The notes: generated by a model not told the origin, from the letters alone. Shown: positions 12,307 through 23,350, numbered from the stretch's first letter. The stretch is 64,000 nt of DNA from Protopterus annectens (GCF_019279795.1 NC_056725.1:1615817801-1615881800); one strand, 5' to 3'. Program-made: numbers and translations.

Positions 12307-12546
12307 GGGATCCGTGGTGATGGTGCTGCGGTAGCATTGTCGCCTCTCAGTAAAGACACTGACCGGTTCGACTCTCAGCTAGAGCGTCTTCTGCGTGGAG
12401 ACATGCGTGAATGGGCATACCTTTGTTGAAGGTTGTGCGTTAGGGCTGGCAAATCAGCATGAAAAAATCAACTGCCAGTCATTAGCGGACTGGAGTTCCG
12501 CTGTGGCGACCCCTAACCGGGAAAAGCCGAAAGACACAACACAACA
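12307..12546 (+). mobile_element. tRNA-derived SINE, short form, complete
   Basis: Flanked by an 18-bp target duplication, acatacatacacaaacat, at 12289-12306 and 12547-12564. The head has box A-like gtggtgatggtgctgcggt and box B-like ccggttcgactctcag. The body has gtggagacatgcgtgaatgg. The 3' end is gtggcgacccctaaccggga then agccgaaagacacaac. Near-identical to the copy at 55607. It landed inside the (AT)n region. Confidence 0.9.
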
Positions 12547-12558
12547 ACATACATACAC

Positions 12559-12568
<10 letters not shown>

Positions 12569-12617
<49 letters not shown>
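12569..12617. repeat. (AT)n array
   Basis: About 24 AT units, ending exactly at the left edge of the foldback element. Confidence 0.95.
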
Positions 12618-13256
<639 letters not shown>

Positions 13257-13258
13257 TG

Positions 13259-13600
13259 GTTCCCCTTCAGAAGGTCGAATGGCTGAAATCTTGAAATGCA
13301 TATGGCGGAAGCCATATGCTCGAATTTCAGAAGCTCGACCTTCTGAAAGGGAAATAAAAAAAAAAACAGCAAAACACAAAACAATGTTTCTGCAGGGGGA
13401 CAAGCCCCCCTGCACCCCCCACACCACCCGCTACTTAGTTATTCCAACTCCGAGATCGCACTACAGTGCAGAAAGGGAAATCTTCCGTTCTCCGCTGTAT
13501 GCCGATCCCCATTCAGAAGGTCGAGCTTCTGAAATTTTTAGCATATGGTCTCGACCATATGCATTTCGAGATTCAGCCGTTCGACCTTCTGAAGGGGAAT
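13259..13600 (+). mobile_element. foldback element with conserved core (FB-3)
   Basis: The outer ends, ttccccttcagaaggtcga at 13260 and tcgaccttctgaaggggaa ending at 13599, are perfect inverted repeats. Each end is a full hairpin of about 83 bp (13267-13347 and 13513-13596), with the palindrome gcatatggc...gccatatgc in the left one. The core has gggggacaagccccc, tgcaccccccacac, a ctacttagttattccaactc tract, and gagatcgcactacagtgcag. Length (342 bp) and core match FB-2 and FB-5, but the end sequences are unrelated to those of FB-2. Confidence 0.8.
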
Positions 13601-13602
13601 TG

Positions 13603-13609
<7 letters not shown>

Positions 13610-13667
<58 letters not shown>
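13610..13667. repeat. (GT)n microsatellite
   Basis: About 28 GT units directly following FB-3. Confidence 0.97.
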
Positions 13668-13673
<6 letters not shown>

Positions 13674-13915
13674 TTACCGTCACGTCAAATTATTGACATT
13701 CCCAAAGGCGAGATTACCCACGTGGTTAGTGAACACGTTTCATAGTAGTTTCATAGTATAGTACTAGGCTATCTGCCCTGGGGCATTTGTAAGCCTAGCC
13801 ATAGTGATGTGGCTTTTGTCACCCCATGAAGTTGTACAAAAATGTACAGAATAAATCTAGAATACTGTGCCTCTGTCTAGTAGTGACACAATGATGGTCC
13901 CCTTATATAATAGAA

Positions 13916-16900
13916 TTAGTTTACTGTGCCCCTGTCCAGCAGTGACACAGATGTGACCCCTGGGGTAAACTTACGATCTCCCATCCACTCATCAAGATTT
14001 CTCTTGAAGAGAGTCAGTGAGGGGCTCTGCCTAATACGAACTGGGATCCTGTTCCAAAGCATGGGAAGCCTCTGGGTTATGAATCTATCCCTCCAGCATG
14101 TCCTATTCATACTTGTGCCGAGGTTTAAGTCTTTAGCTCTCATGGTCCTGATGGATTTGGATTTTTTGAGGTGGAGCATGCCCATCAGATCCTGATTGGA
14201 CATAGCCTTGTACGTCAGGCAGAGATCACCTCTGAGCAGGCGATATGCTACTGAAGTTTCTTTAGTCTGGCAGAATAAGACATATGTTGGAGACCCTTGA
14301 TCCTTTTGGTGAGGTACTTTTGTGGTCTCTCCAGCTGTTGCAAATGCCGGGTGAGGTACATAACAAATGGGGCATTGTACTCAATCATGGGTCTGATGAG
14401 GGAGGAATATAGGGGTACAATGACATCCTTGAATCTGGATGTGAATCCCTTCATGATGAGGTGTGCAAGGTAGAATGTTTTTCTAACCACTTTGGCAACG
14501 TGGGTGTCAAATGAGAGGTCGCTGTCTACTTGGGTCCCTAGGTCTCTGATTACTTTTCCACTCAGTGGGTTGCTGTCTATGTGATAATTTGTGGGTACTT
14601 TGTTTTTCCAAAGGGATGACTATACATTTTTGGCATTTAGTTTAAGGCCGTGACTACGGCACCAGTTGTCCATTTCAGTGAGGCCTTTTTGTAGGATGTG
14701 TGTGTCTGCTGGTGTATCGACTATGGCGCCTAGTTTGCAGTTATCTGCGAACTTTGTCAGCCACAGCCCTCCCATGTTTGCTTTAACATCTGAGAAATAA
14801 ATGCCGAACAAGAGGGGTCCCAGGACAGATGCCTGTGGGACACCACTTGGCTTTGAGTCTGACATTGCTCCAGCGATTTTAACTTTATGGGTTCTGTCCT
14901 TTAGCCAGTTTGCCACCCATCTAGTGACATAAGGGTTTACTTTTAAGCTGTTTAGCTTATCTATGATGCCTGAGTGGGGTATTGTGTCGAAGGCCTTAGC
15001 CAAGTCCAGGTATGCTGTATGGACTGCTTTGCCCTCATCAATGGCTCTAGTGACTGTTTTGAAAAAAGTCAACCAGGTTTAAAAGGCAGGATCTTCCCTT
15101 TACAAAGCCAAACTGGGTGGGGTCAAGTGTCTGTAGGTCCCCTATGTCTCTGTTTATGAGTTCCATAATGATTCTTTCCATAGCTTTGCAGACCAGGCTA
15201 GTTAAGCTTATGGGGAGGTAGTTTCCAGGGTCTGCAGAGGCACCCCTCTTGTGGAGTGGGACCACTGTTGCTGTACGCCAGTGTTCAGGTACATATCCCG
15301 AAGTAAGGCTGAGGTTAAATAGCATTTTTATGTGTGGGTTTAGCTCCTCTTGGAGTTCACTTAACACGCACCCCGGGATACCATCAGGTCCCATTGATGC
15401 TGTGTTTTTTGCTTTGTTTAGGGTGGTTCTCACTTGGACATCTGAGATGACAGGGCGATTACATTCAGCTGGGATAAGTATTTCTTCTTTTGGGGGTGAA
15501 GGAGGGGAGAAATTTGCACTGAACCTGTCAGCCAGAGTGTTAGCAATATCTGTGGATTCAGTGTATTTTTTGTTGTTGTGAACCAACTCTGAGCATATCT
15601 GAGGGTTTCTGCCCAGGTTTCTAACATAGCTGAAGAAGGCTTTGTGGTTATCTTTAGTGTCCTTAGCGATTTTTCTCTCAAAGTATGCCTTAGATGTTTT
15701 TATGAGAGAACGTAGTTTTCTGCTAATGTTGAAATCCACAGACACCAAGGTGAAACAAAACTGATAATCCAAAAAAAGGAAAGGAAGGACCTCGGAAGCT
15801 TCGAAATTCAAATTACAAAGTTTTTATTCCACGACAGCCACAAGACAAGAAAAATCCATTAAACACAGCATCGGAAAGGCACCAACATAAACGCTATTAA
15901 ATCCAAGTGCGTTTTCGTTTGTATCCCAACACTTCATCAGATGTGATTTGTTAGCCAAATCTATCTAATATATATACTCCATTCAATAAATCAATTAAAG
16001 AATTCATTCCAATTAAATTAATAAATTAAACCATTTAAAAAGACATCCTTTAAAATACTCGAATAACTTTGTTATTATAACCCCATTTCATTATGTGAAA
16101 CACAATTTTAAAATATTCAAATTTCATACAAAATTGAACAATAAATGTGTACTTTTATGTTCCAACAAGCATTATGATATATATATAAAACTGTATAAAA
16201 ATGCAATGTCTTGATTTCTGCTAATGTTGATCAGAGATGTCTTCCCTTCATGGGATTTCACTCTGACGTGCAGTAGCTTCCTTCTTTTGTTATACAATTT
16301 GTTTATGGCTGAGGTCCACCAGACAGGACGCTTACATTTGGTGGAGAGGGACTTGGATTTGTTTGGGATTGCATGATCCATGCATTCTTGGAGATGTCCA
16401 TAGAAAGCATTTGTGAAGGATTCGGCATTGTGGGATGTGGTATCCACTGGCACAGTGGGCTTAAAGGATACCATCTCAGTCTTAAGAAGAGTGAAGTCTG
16501 CTTTTGAGAAGTTTTTCACTGTGGTCTTTTCTGCTGGGGGTGGAGGTGGGATATGTATATCCAGGGTGATTAGTTTGTGGTCTGATCTCACTAGTGAGGG
16601 GTATACTTCCGGAGTGGAGCATTTTGTCCCCATGTTTGTGATGATCAGGTCTAGTATATTATCTCCCCTAGTGGGAGAGGTGACTAGTTGTTCCAGTGCA
16701 TTTGAATTTATGAATTCCAGGAACCTTTGGGCTAGGGTATTAGGGCTAGAATAATGTACCCAATCTATGTTTGGGTAGTTGAAGTCTCCCAGTATGATGG
16801 TATTTTGTGATACATTCATATCCTCCAATGCCTTCAGGAAGGCTGAGTGGGGATCTCGAGATTGGGAGGGTGGTCTGTAACATGCTACCAGTTGTATAGC

Positions 16901-17190
16901 AGTTTTGCCTATGGTTAGTTGCACCTGTATGGTCTCTGATGCTTCATGTGTTGCTACTAACCTGGAGGTGTGGGTATCCTTTATGAATATGGACACTCCC
17001 CCTCCTTTGTGGTTCGGCCCGGGTTTTGGGGTCGAAAAGCATGATACGAGGTATAGCCTGGTAGCGCTGGGGTGCTCTCAGGAGCCTTGAACCAGGTTTC
17101 AGTTACTGCACAGACGTCGATGTTCTCCATGCTGAGGAGTGCATCAAGTGCCTGCATCTTGAGATTTAGACTTCTGGCGTTGAGCAGCAT
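13916..17190 (-). pseudogene. CR1-B ORF2 (endonuclease and reverse transcriptase), frameshifted and interrupted
   Basis: The first usable ATG is at 17190 (MLLNARSLN); an in-frame TAG lies just upstream. The endonuclease runs to about 16200 with VTETWFKAP, ACYRPPSQS, ILGDFNYPNIDW and VRSDHKLITLD. A 1-nt loss near 17000 breaks it. The linker INISR is split by the insertion at 15733-16214. The RT has VVPLHKRGAS, NYLPISLTSL, LDLAKAFDTIP, SGVPQASVLGPLLFG and KFADNCKLGA. An extra T near 15062, a 1-nt loss near 14615 and a loss of about 10 nt near 14250 break the rest. Almost every expected domain is present, so the decay is recent. Confidence 0.9.
15733..16214 (-). mobile_element. 482-bp insertion with 16-bp target duplication (possible Penelope-like or LINE 3' end)
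   Basis: Bounded by tttctgctaatgttga at 15717-15732 and 16215-16230. Removing it rejoins the CR1-B ORF2 linker in frame. On the minus strand it reads AT-rich sequence, then a segment with tgatgaagtgttggg and caaacgaaaacgcacttgg, then gtggaataaaaactttgt. The 'tgatgaag ... cgaaa' pattern is common near ends of Penelope-like and some other vertebrate retroelements, but no coding part remains. The class is inference; the insertion itself is plain. Confidence 0.75.
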
Positions 17191-17260
17191 TACCCTTAGT
17201 TTTTTCCATTTTGTTTTCTAAGGAGGTGGGTTTGTCTTTTGAGCCTTGCCTAAAAAGGCA

Positions 17261-18187
17261 CTATGGGGTGGCAAGAACCTTAGCCAATATCCGAAAGCCC
17301 AGTGGTGACAGGTGTAAGCCATCCCTTGCGAAGCAGCGTGGCTTGTCCAACATATCATCCCAGGCAGACAGACATTGGATCCCCTTAGAATGACACCAGT
17401 ACTTGAGCCAATTGTTAAAGCTGATCATCTTGTCTTTGTATTGTGGTATCATTCTTGGTGAGGGCAAGATGCTGCTCAGGGTCAGGGTCATACCAGCCTG
17501 GGCTACATAATCGGAGAGCTCCTCTATGTCTCTTTTCATGTAGTCCAGGGAGGTACGTCTCAGGTCATTCACACCAGCATGGACAATGATGGAGTCATAT
17601 TTGTACTTGCTTTGGAGTGACCTGAGTGCGTGTGTTATGTGGCGGATCCTAGCTCCTGATAGACAGCTCACAGTCACCTTCTCCTTGTTCAGCCTGGTCA
17701 GTGGGACATCAGTGTGTCTGACTATGGAGTCACCTATTACTAGTGTATCAGGCAAGGTGTTTGGCCTTAAGGGCTGCGATTGGTCGACACACTGATTTAT
17801 TGAAGTATGTGTTGCATGTGTTTTGTTTTGAGGTGGTGGATTTTTGGATGTCTGCTTTGGGAGCCTCTGTTGTTTTGGTAAGTTTTTATTAGAGCCTCGA
17901 GTATGTCTTTGTGTTTTATGTGTTTGGTTTGCAGTTGTGGTAGGTCTATGTGGGACTGGGATTGTTGTGTGTGTGGTTGCCATCTCCTCCTGTCTGGTCA
18001 TGCCAGCCCTGAGTTGAGAGAGTTCAGCCTCCAGTTTGGCTATATAGTTGCATCTCTCACATGTATTTGTGTTTGTTGGGAGGAGGAGAGGGTTGTCTGT
18101 GTACATGAGACAATTGTAGCATTGTCTCAAGATACCCAGATTAACCAGCTGAACTGGAGACGACGCCAGTAATCTACCACTCGACAT
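17261..18187 (-). CDS. CR1-B ORF1 protein, intact, 308 aa (zinc finger, coiled coil, SGNH esterase)
   Basis: An uninterrupted ORF starting at MSSGRLL, matching the ORF1 start of CR1-A. Cys23, Cys26, Cys43 and Cys46 form a paired-cysteine finger. YIAKLEAELSQLR (48-60) is a short coiled coil. Residues 64-140 are Pro/Thr/Gln/Lys-rich and basic. The esterase domain has GDSIVRH (Ser154 nucleophile), HAGVND (Asn207) and RDGLHL (Asp289, His292), the full SGNH set. CR1 ORF1 proteins coat element RNA, and a lipid-esterase-like domain is known for this clade. ORF2 starts about 70 nt downstream on the same strand. The complete catalytic set argues for a young insertion or recent constraint. Confidence 0.9.
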   Translation of the reverse strand: MSSGRLLASSPVQLVNLGILRQCYNCLMYTDNPLLLPTNTNTCERCNYIAKLEAELSQLRAGMTRQEEMATTHTTIPVPHRPTTTANQTHKTQRHTRGSNKNLPKQQRLPKQTSKNPPPQNKTHATHTSINQCVDQSQPLRPNTLPDTLVIGDSIVRHTDVPLTRLNKEKVTVSCLSGARIRHITHALRSLQSKYKYDSIIVHAGVNDLRRTSLDYMKRDIEELSDYVAQAGMTLTLSSILPSPRMIPQYKDKMISFNNWLKYWCHSKGIQCLSAWDDMLDKPRCFARDGLHLSPLGFRILAKVLATP

Positions 18188-18454
18188 GCTAGAACTGTAT
18201 AAGGGAGTGCTGTACCTTTAAGGGAAGTGGATATTCACAGGGGTGGTAAGTAGATGTAGTGCTTTACTTAGTACGAGAGTGCTTAGTAGAAAAGTACTGA
18301 GAACAAGTGCTAGGCTTATACTATGGTGAGTAGTCTGGTTATACTAAGAGTAGAGCTTCCTTAAGGGAAAATTTGAAGAGCAGACTTGGTGGAGCCAGAA
18401 AAAGTTTAACCTTGTTTAACCAGCGCTGCGCACAACTGCAAAAGCCGTCTGCTG
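18188..18454 (-). promoter_or_regulatory. CR1-B 5' UTR between monomers and ORF1
   Basis: About 270 bp on the minus strand with short repeated pieces (plus-strand tacttagtacgagagtgctt, gtgcttagtagaaaagtact and gtactgagaacaagtgctag). CR1-A has a comparable repeat-rich 5' UTR (agaggaaa... pieces at 5660-5750). Its position between monomers and ORF1 marks it as the leader. Any regulatory role is inference. Confidence 0.55.
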
Positions 18455-19906
18455 ATTTTAAACAGTGAACTACAAAAGAGCTAGAAATGGTCCCAAACAA
18501 CCAATTACTACAGCTTCTTGTGCTGAGGTCACTTCCCCCAAGGACAGGTAGGCTGCTCAAAGCTCCCCACTCCCACTGGTGAGCAAAGAAACTTCCTTCT
18601 ATCCAAGTAAGGTAATGGACATCACAGGAACTACACCACAGCCCAGAATACAGCAATGCCTGTAAACTGGTCTAAACTAGTCGAGGAAGGCGGGAAAAAA
18701 AGGATTATTTTTTTGTTTTTTGGTAGAAACACACAGAAAATGCAGAAACAGTGATAAATTAGTTACACAGGCTAGCACACTTTAGTGGGCAGCCTCCACA
18801 GTTAAATTAAACAAACAAACAAGCAAACTTTCGATCAAATTCGACTAAAATGTAACTTTAAGTGCAGATTTTAAAATAATGCAGCAATCAGTTAAAAAAT
18901 AGTTCAGGCTAGTTCAAGGTAAACTACAGATGCTATTTCAAGTGAAAAAATAGCAAAGATACTTAAATCCAGAAGGTAGTCACTTTTCTGAGTTCCCTGC
19001 TGCTAGGACCACTCTGTAAACCCACGTGGAGCTTGTCTGAGCAGTATAGCCAGAAAAAATCGCCCAGAGGCAGATTTTAAACAGTGAACTACAAAAGAGC
19101 TAGAAATGGTCCCAAACAACCAATTACTACAGCTTCTTGTGCTGAGGTCACTTCCCCCAAGGACAGGTAGGCTGCTCAAGGCTCCCCACTCCCACTGGTG
19201 AGCAAAGAAACTTCCTTCTATCCAAGTAAGGTAATGGACAACACAGGAACTACACCACAGCCCAGAATACAGCAATGCCTGTAAACTGGTCTAAACTAGC
19301 CGAGGAAGGCGGCAAACAAGGATTATTTTTTTGTTTTTTTGGTAGAAACACACAGAAAATGCAGAAACAGTGATAAATTAGTTACACAGGCTAGCACACT
19401 TTAGTGGGCAGCCTCCACAGTTAAATTAAACAAACAAACAAGCAATCTTTCGATCAAATTCGACTAAAATTTAACTTTAAGTGCAGATTTTAAAATAATG
19501 CAGCAATCAGTTAAAAAAACAGTTCATGCTAGTTCAAGGTAAGCTACAGAAGCTATTTCAAGTGAAAAAATAGCAAAGATACTTAAATCCAGAAGGTAGT
19601 CGCTTTTCTGAGTTCCCTGCTGCTAGGACCACTCTGTAAACCCACGTGGAGCTTGTCTGAGCAGTATAGCCAGAAAAAAACGCCCAGAGGCAGATTTTAA
19701 ACAGTGAACTACAAAAGAGCTAGAAATGGTCCCAAACAACCAATTACTACAGCTTCTTGTGCTGAGGTCACTTCCCCCAAGGACAGGTAGGCTGCTCAAG
19801 GCTCCCCACTCCCACTGGTGAGCAAAGAAACTTCCTTTTATCCAAGTAAGGTAATGGACAACACAGGAACTACACCACAGCCCAGAATACAGCAATGCCT
19901 GTAAAC
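18455..19906 (-). repeat. tandem 620-bp monomers upstream of CR1-B (about 2.4 copies)
   Basis: The marker aacagtgaactacaaaagag occurs at 18461, 19080 and 19700, giving periods of 619 and 620 bp with very high identity. A part of about 210 bp is present three times and the rest of the unit twice. The unit's minus-strand core matches the 250-bp CR1-A monomer in order: ctagttta/ctagtcta, attgctgtattctgggctgt/tttgctgtatccaggactgt, and a shared cagtgggagtgg. Identical 80-97-codon ORFs recur in each unit but follow the repeat, not a protein family. Confidence 0.88.
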
Positions 19907-19909
19907 TGA

Positions 19910-20060
19910 TGGCCATCTACTTGAATTTTTCCCCTTACCCCTGCAGTAGTGCATTCTCGGAGTTGGTATATTTAGTAAGGGGGGTGTGGGGTATGTGGGG
20001 GGCTTAGCCCCCCACATCGATGGGTTTCTTTTCTTCCGGTAGTTTTTCCATCGGGGTGGC
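19910..20060 (-). mobile_element. partial foldback-core repeat (FB-4)
   Basis: On the plus strand: ctgcagtagtgcattctcgg, then agttggtatatttagtaagg, then gtggggggcttagcccccca. This is the reverse complement of the core in FB-3 and the element at 61539. Terminal hairpins are not clear, so it is a fragment. It sits exactly where the CR1-B monomers stop. Confidence 0.65.
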
Positions 20061-20425
20061 CTTTTGCTGTTGCAAGCAACTGAGTAAATGTCAGGAAAAT
20101 CCTACTAGGACAGCTGAACTTTATTTGGGGTCAATCAGAGTCTCTTTAATTGATGGCAAGTGTGTACCCAAGAAGCTGTAATTAAAGCAAAATGTGCTTC
20201 AACAAAGTGTTAGTTTAAGGGTGTACACACTTATGCAACCAGCTTATTGTACATTTTTTATTTTTTATATTTTTTCTCCTAACAGATTTGTTTTTCAATT
20301 GAATTGTACAGGTTATAGGTCACATTAAACGTGGGAAATGTTTTGAAATGATTTACTGTGGTCTCATTTTGTTATATCACAAAAACCTGGCATTTTAACA
20401 GGGGTGTGTACACTTTTTATATCCA

Positions 20426-20428
<3 letters not shown>
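20061..20428. mobile_element. Tc1/mariner end fragment
   Basis: The stretch ending ggtgtgtacactttttatat plus ccactg is typical of terminal inverted repeats of vertebrate Tc1-like elements. The preceding blocks ttgaattgtacaggttatag, cattaaacgtggga and ggtgtacacacttatgcaac fit the subterminal region of the same type. The element ends next to a TA run, and Tc1 inserts at TA. No transposase ORF and no opposite TIR are present, so only one end survives. Confidence 0.8.

Positions 20429-20429
<1 letters not shown>

Positions 20430-20489
<60 letters not shown>
20430..20489. repeat. (TA)n array
   Basis: About 28 TA units between the Tc1 end and FB-5. Confidence 0.96.
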
Positions 20490-20490
<1 letters not shown>

Positions 20491-20832
20491 GGTCCCCTTC
20501 AAAGTATCAGAATTGCAGAACATCGAACCTCTGATCATCGAGGACCAGAGGATGGAAATTCTGCAATACTGAATGCTGTCAATGGATATCACCATACAGT
20601 GCAGAATGAGAACTTTACCATTCTGTTCACTGTAGTGTGATTTCTGAGTTGGTATATTTAAAAAGCAGGGTGTGGGGAGTGCAGGGGGCTTGCCCCCTTG
20701 AAAAAATGTGAAATAAGAAATATTCACATTTTAGTTTTTTTTTAGGGTGGAGGGTTTGATATTTTTTGATCTTCTGGTCCTTGATGATCAGAGGTTCAAT
20801 GTTCAGCAATTTCGATACTTTGAAGGGTACCC
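20490..20832 (-). mobile_element. foldback element with conserved core (FB-5)
   Basis: The ends ggtccccttcaaagtatcag and tcgatactttgaagggtacc are inverted repeats. The left end folds again (cagaattgcagaa...ttctgcaatactg). The core, reversed relative to FB-2 and FB-3, has cactgtagtgtgatttctga, gttggtatatttaaaaagca and tgcagggggcttgccccctt. Length is 343 bp, as for FB-3. The outer sequence is partly shared with FB-3 (ccccttca) and the inner cgaacctctgatcatcgagg is private. Confidence 0.78.
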
Positions 20833-20868
20833 ATATAAGCATATATATGGGGGAAACATACCAAATCA

Positions 20869-21100
20869 CAAAATATTAAGCCATTTACTTGACTAACCAA
20901 ACAATCAAATCTGTTTCCCAAGGGACCCTTCATGCACCCCACTACTGCTTTATGTATAAATTCCAAATCCAAAAATCAAACAACTATGGGGAAATGAAGA
21001 GCTCACAAAGCCTACTGTCTGATGATCTTGAGATAAGTCCAACCCTCCCATGTCTGACGAAATGCGAATTGACCAAAATATTTAGCCATTTACTCTACAC
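20869..21100. repeat. insertion-like segment between near-identical direct repeats
   Basis: caaaatattaagccattta at 20869 and caaaatatttagccattta at 21076 flank about 185 bp that includes cccttcatgcaccccactac, which resembles a decayed foldback core. It may be an old insertion with a long target duplication or two diverged repeat units. Confidence 0.45.
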
Positions 21101-21529
21101 TTAGAGAAGCGTTTATCAGAAGATATTGCATCCATATATAAAATCGGTGGAAAGGAGATATTTGTTTACTAGTTATGGAAGGTAAGAAACATTACAACTT
21201 TTTGAGTGTCAAAGAAAGAAGCATTTTTGGAGGTTTAGAAATTATGAATCTTAATATTTTGTTTGGATGTTTTGAAGGGATGAGGAGGCTAAACAAATAA
21301 AATGAGACAATGTAGTAGTAAAAAGTGCACAGTCTGTCTAGAATAGATGTGACATTAATGTGTTATTTGATAATGAACAGGATTAAAAAAAAGAATGTCT
21401 GGAAGTTGTTAAATTATGAATCCTGAATCCACAGGAAGTTGACATGAATATTAAAATGCTTCAGTTTTATATTTATGAATTGTGTGTTATATATATAACA
21501 TTTCTTTTTGCTTTGCTTTGCTTTGCTTC

Positions 21530-23249
21530 CTCCTCTACCATTACTCGTCTCTGTTCTTCCACCACTCCTTCACTCTCCCCTAACAACTCACAATCCTTCA
21601 CCTCTTCATCTACTATCACTCACCCATCTCCATCTTCTTCCCCTACTACCCACACTTCCCAGTGTCCTCCCTTCTCTTTAAAACCAATTCCCACTTTTAT
21701 TATAAAAAAACTCCTCCAGAAATTGAAGCCATGCTCCAATGCTCTAGATAATATCCCTGCTTATTTTCTCAGTGTAGCCGCTGAAGCAGTCACCTACCCC
21801 ATTAGCATTCTAATTAACCGTTCAATCCAGGAATGCATAGTACCCAAAATTTGGAAAAAGGCCTTCATTATACCATTACATAAAGGAGGCAACAATAATA
21901 ATGTTAGCAATTTCCGTCCCATTGCTATCCTGTCTCCCATCTCTAAACTTTTAGAAAAATGCATACAACAACAGCTTCTTCCACACCTTTTAGAAAATCA
22001 GCTTCTTACACCCACACAACATGGATTCAGGCCATGTCACAGTACTATGACTGCCCTTCTCTCCTTCCTTGAAACTATTAATAAAGCCAGGGATTCTGGC
22101 CTTCTTGTTTCCACCCTACTACTTGACCTTTCTAAAGCCTTCGACACTATCTCTCATAACCTGCTTCTAACTAAACTATCTAAACTTAACCTAACCCCTT
22201 CCTCCTTGAATTGGTTCTCAAGCTACTTATCTAACCGATATCAAGCAGTAAAATGGAAAAAGGCCACCTCCTCATTTCTTAATACCCCAACCGGAGTTCC
22301 CCAAGGTTCCATATTAGGCCCTCTTCTTTTTAACATATTTATAAATGATTTCCAGAACTCTATTCCTTTCTCTAATATCATCCAATATGCAGATGATTCA
22401 ACTATCATCTGCTCTGCCACATCTACCCCTGTACTCTTAAAACTTACTCAAGAAGCTTTTTCAACCACTGAGCAATAGATGAAAAGAAACCACCTTGTAT
22501 TAAATGCCTCTAAAACCAAATTGATGGTATTTACTCCCTCTAAAACTACCTCATTTAACTTTAACTCCTTCACTATCATCAGCCAAAACAATACACCTTT
22601 GGAACTGGTATCAGAGACCAAATTACTTGGGGTCCAAATTGATAACCAGCTTAAATTCCATTCCCACTTACAACTAAACATCAAAAAGACTCATCAAAAA
22701 CTAGGCATGCTCTATCGACAAAATCATTACCTAACCCCTGCAACTAAAGTAACTCTCTCTACTTCCTTTCTTATCCCCTCCCTTCTCTATGGAACTCCTC
22801 TTCTCACTAACCTACAATCCTCTCTTAAATCTCAACTCTCCTCCTGCTACAACAAAATTGCCAAATTTGCTACCAGCCATAAGTCATCCTCCCAGCACTG
22901 TTCTTCTCTCCAAAAATTAAAATGGCTAGAACTACCGAACCAACTCATCTATACACAACTAACATTTGCACATAAGCTCATTGTTAACCCCACCCTCTGT
23001 CCTTCCCTCTCTTCTACTTTTAAGATGCACCTTCCCAATAGAGTACTAAGGTCCAATAATCAAAATCTAATAGAAGTGTATAAACCATCTCGTCCACCAG
23101 GCAAAAATCTTCTATCTTATGGCTTAGCACGTCTCTGGAACTCCCTACCACCTTCCATTCGTACCACTTCTAACCATTACTCTTTCAAAAAATCCCTTCA
23201 CTCACACCTAATATCCCAATGGGAATGCTCCTGCTCTCTCCCTACATAA
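21530..23249 (+). pseudogene. L2-C ORF2 reverse transcriptase with one in-frame stop
   Basis: One frame is open from the left edge to 23249 except for a TAG at 22476-22478. RT blocks in order: KKAFIIPLHKGG, NFRPIAILSPISKLLEKC, THGF-type QHGFRPCHSTM, LLLDLSKAFDTISH, TGVPQGSILGPLLFN and IIQYADDSTIIC (catalytic YADD). After the stop comes NASKTKLMVF, then the C-terminal ARLWNSLPPSIR. Comparison with L2-G (VESWLRNAHLFLN) suggests that the stop replaces a Trp codon. The Ser/Thr/Pro-rich N-terminal segment is the usual linker before the RT. L2 proteins copy their own mRNA at a nicked target. Confidence 0.9.
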
Positions 23250-23328
23250 CAAATTATATCAAACTCCTGTTCCCCTCATTCCAAGTATAACAAACTCCTT
23301 TTTCACTTCATTCCTTCACCTTAGATTC

Positions 23329-23350
23329 CTTCTCTCTCTCTCTCTCTCTT
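23329..23350. repeat. (TC)n microsatellite
   Basis: About 11 TC units in the L2-C 3' UTR. Confidence 0.9.

Larger units (their letters stand above)
13736..19906 (-). mobile_element. CR1-B: nearly full-length antisense CR1 LINE with upstream monomers
   Basis: On the minus strand: monomers (19906-18455), 5' UTR (to 18188), intact ORF1, broken ORF2, then a 3' end of tatgaaact-type octamers at 13736-13760. ORF2 is interrupted by a 482-bp insertion with a 16-bp target duplication. The 5' edge is abrupt inside the third monomer, next to another foldback-core repeat. Its preserved ORF1 suggests it is younger than the other CR1 copies here. Confidence 0.92.

Noticed and set aside
18339-19916. Repeated ORFs starting MLYSGLWCSS
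   Set aside because: They recur because the DNA unit is repeated every 620 bp, stop at unit junctions, and match no protein family that I know.
20061-20428. Complete Tc1 transposon
   Set aside because: Only one end is present; no transposase frame and no opposite TIR.
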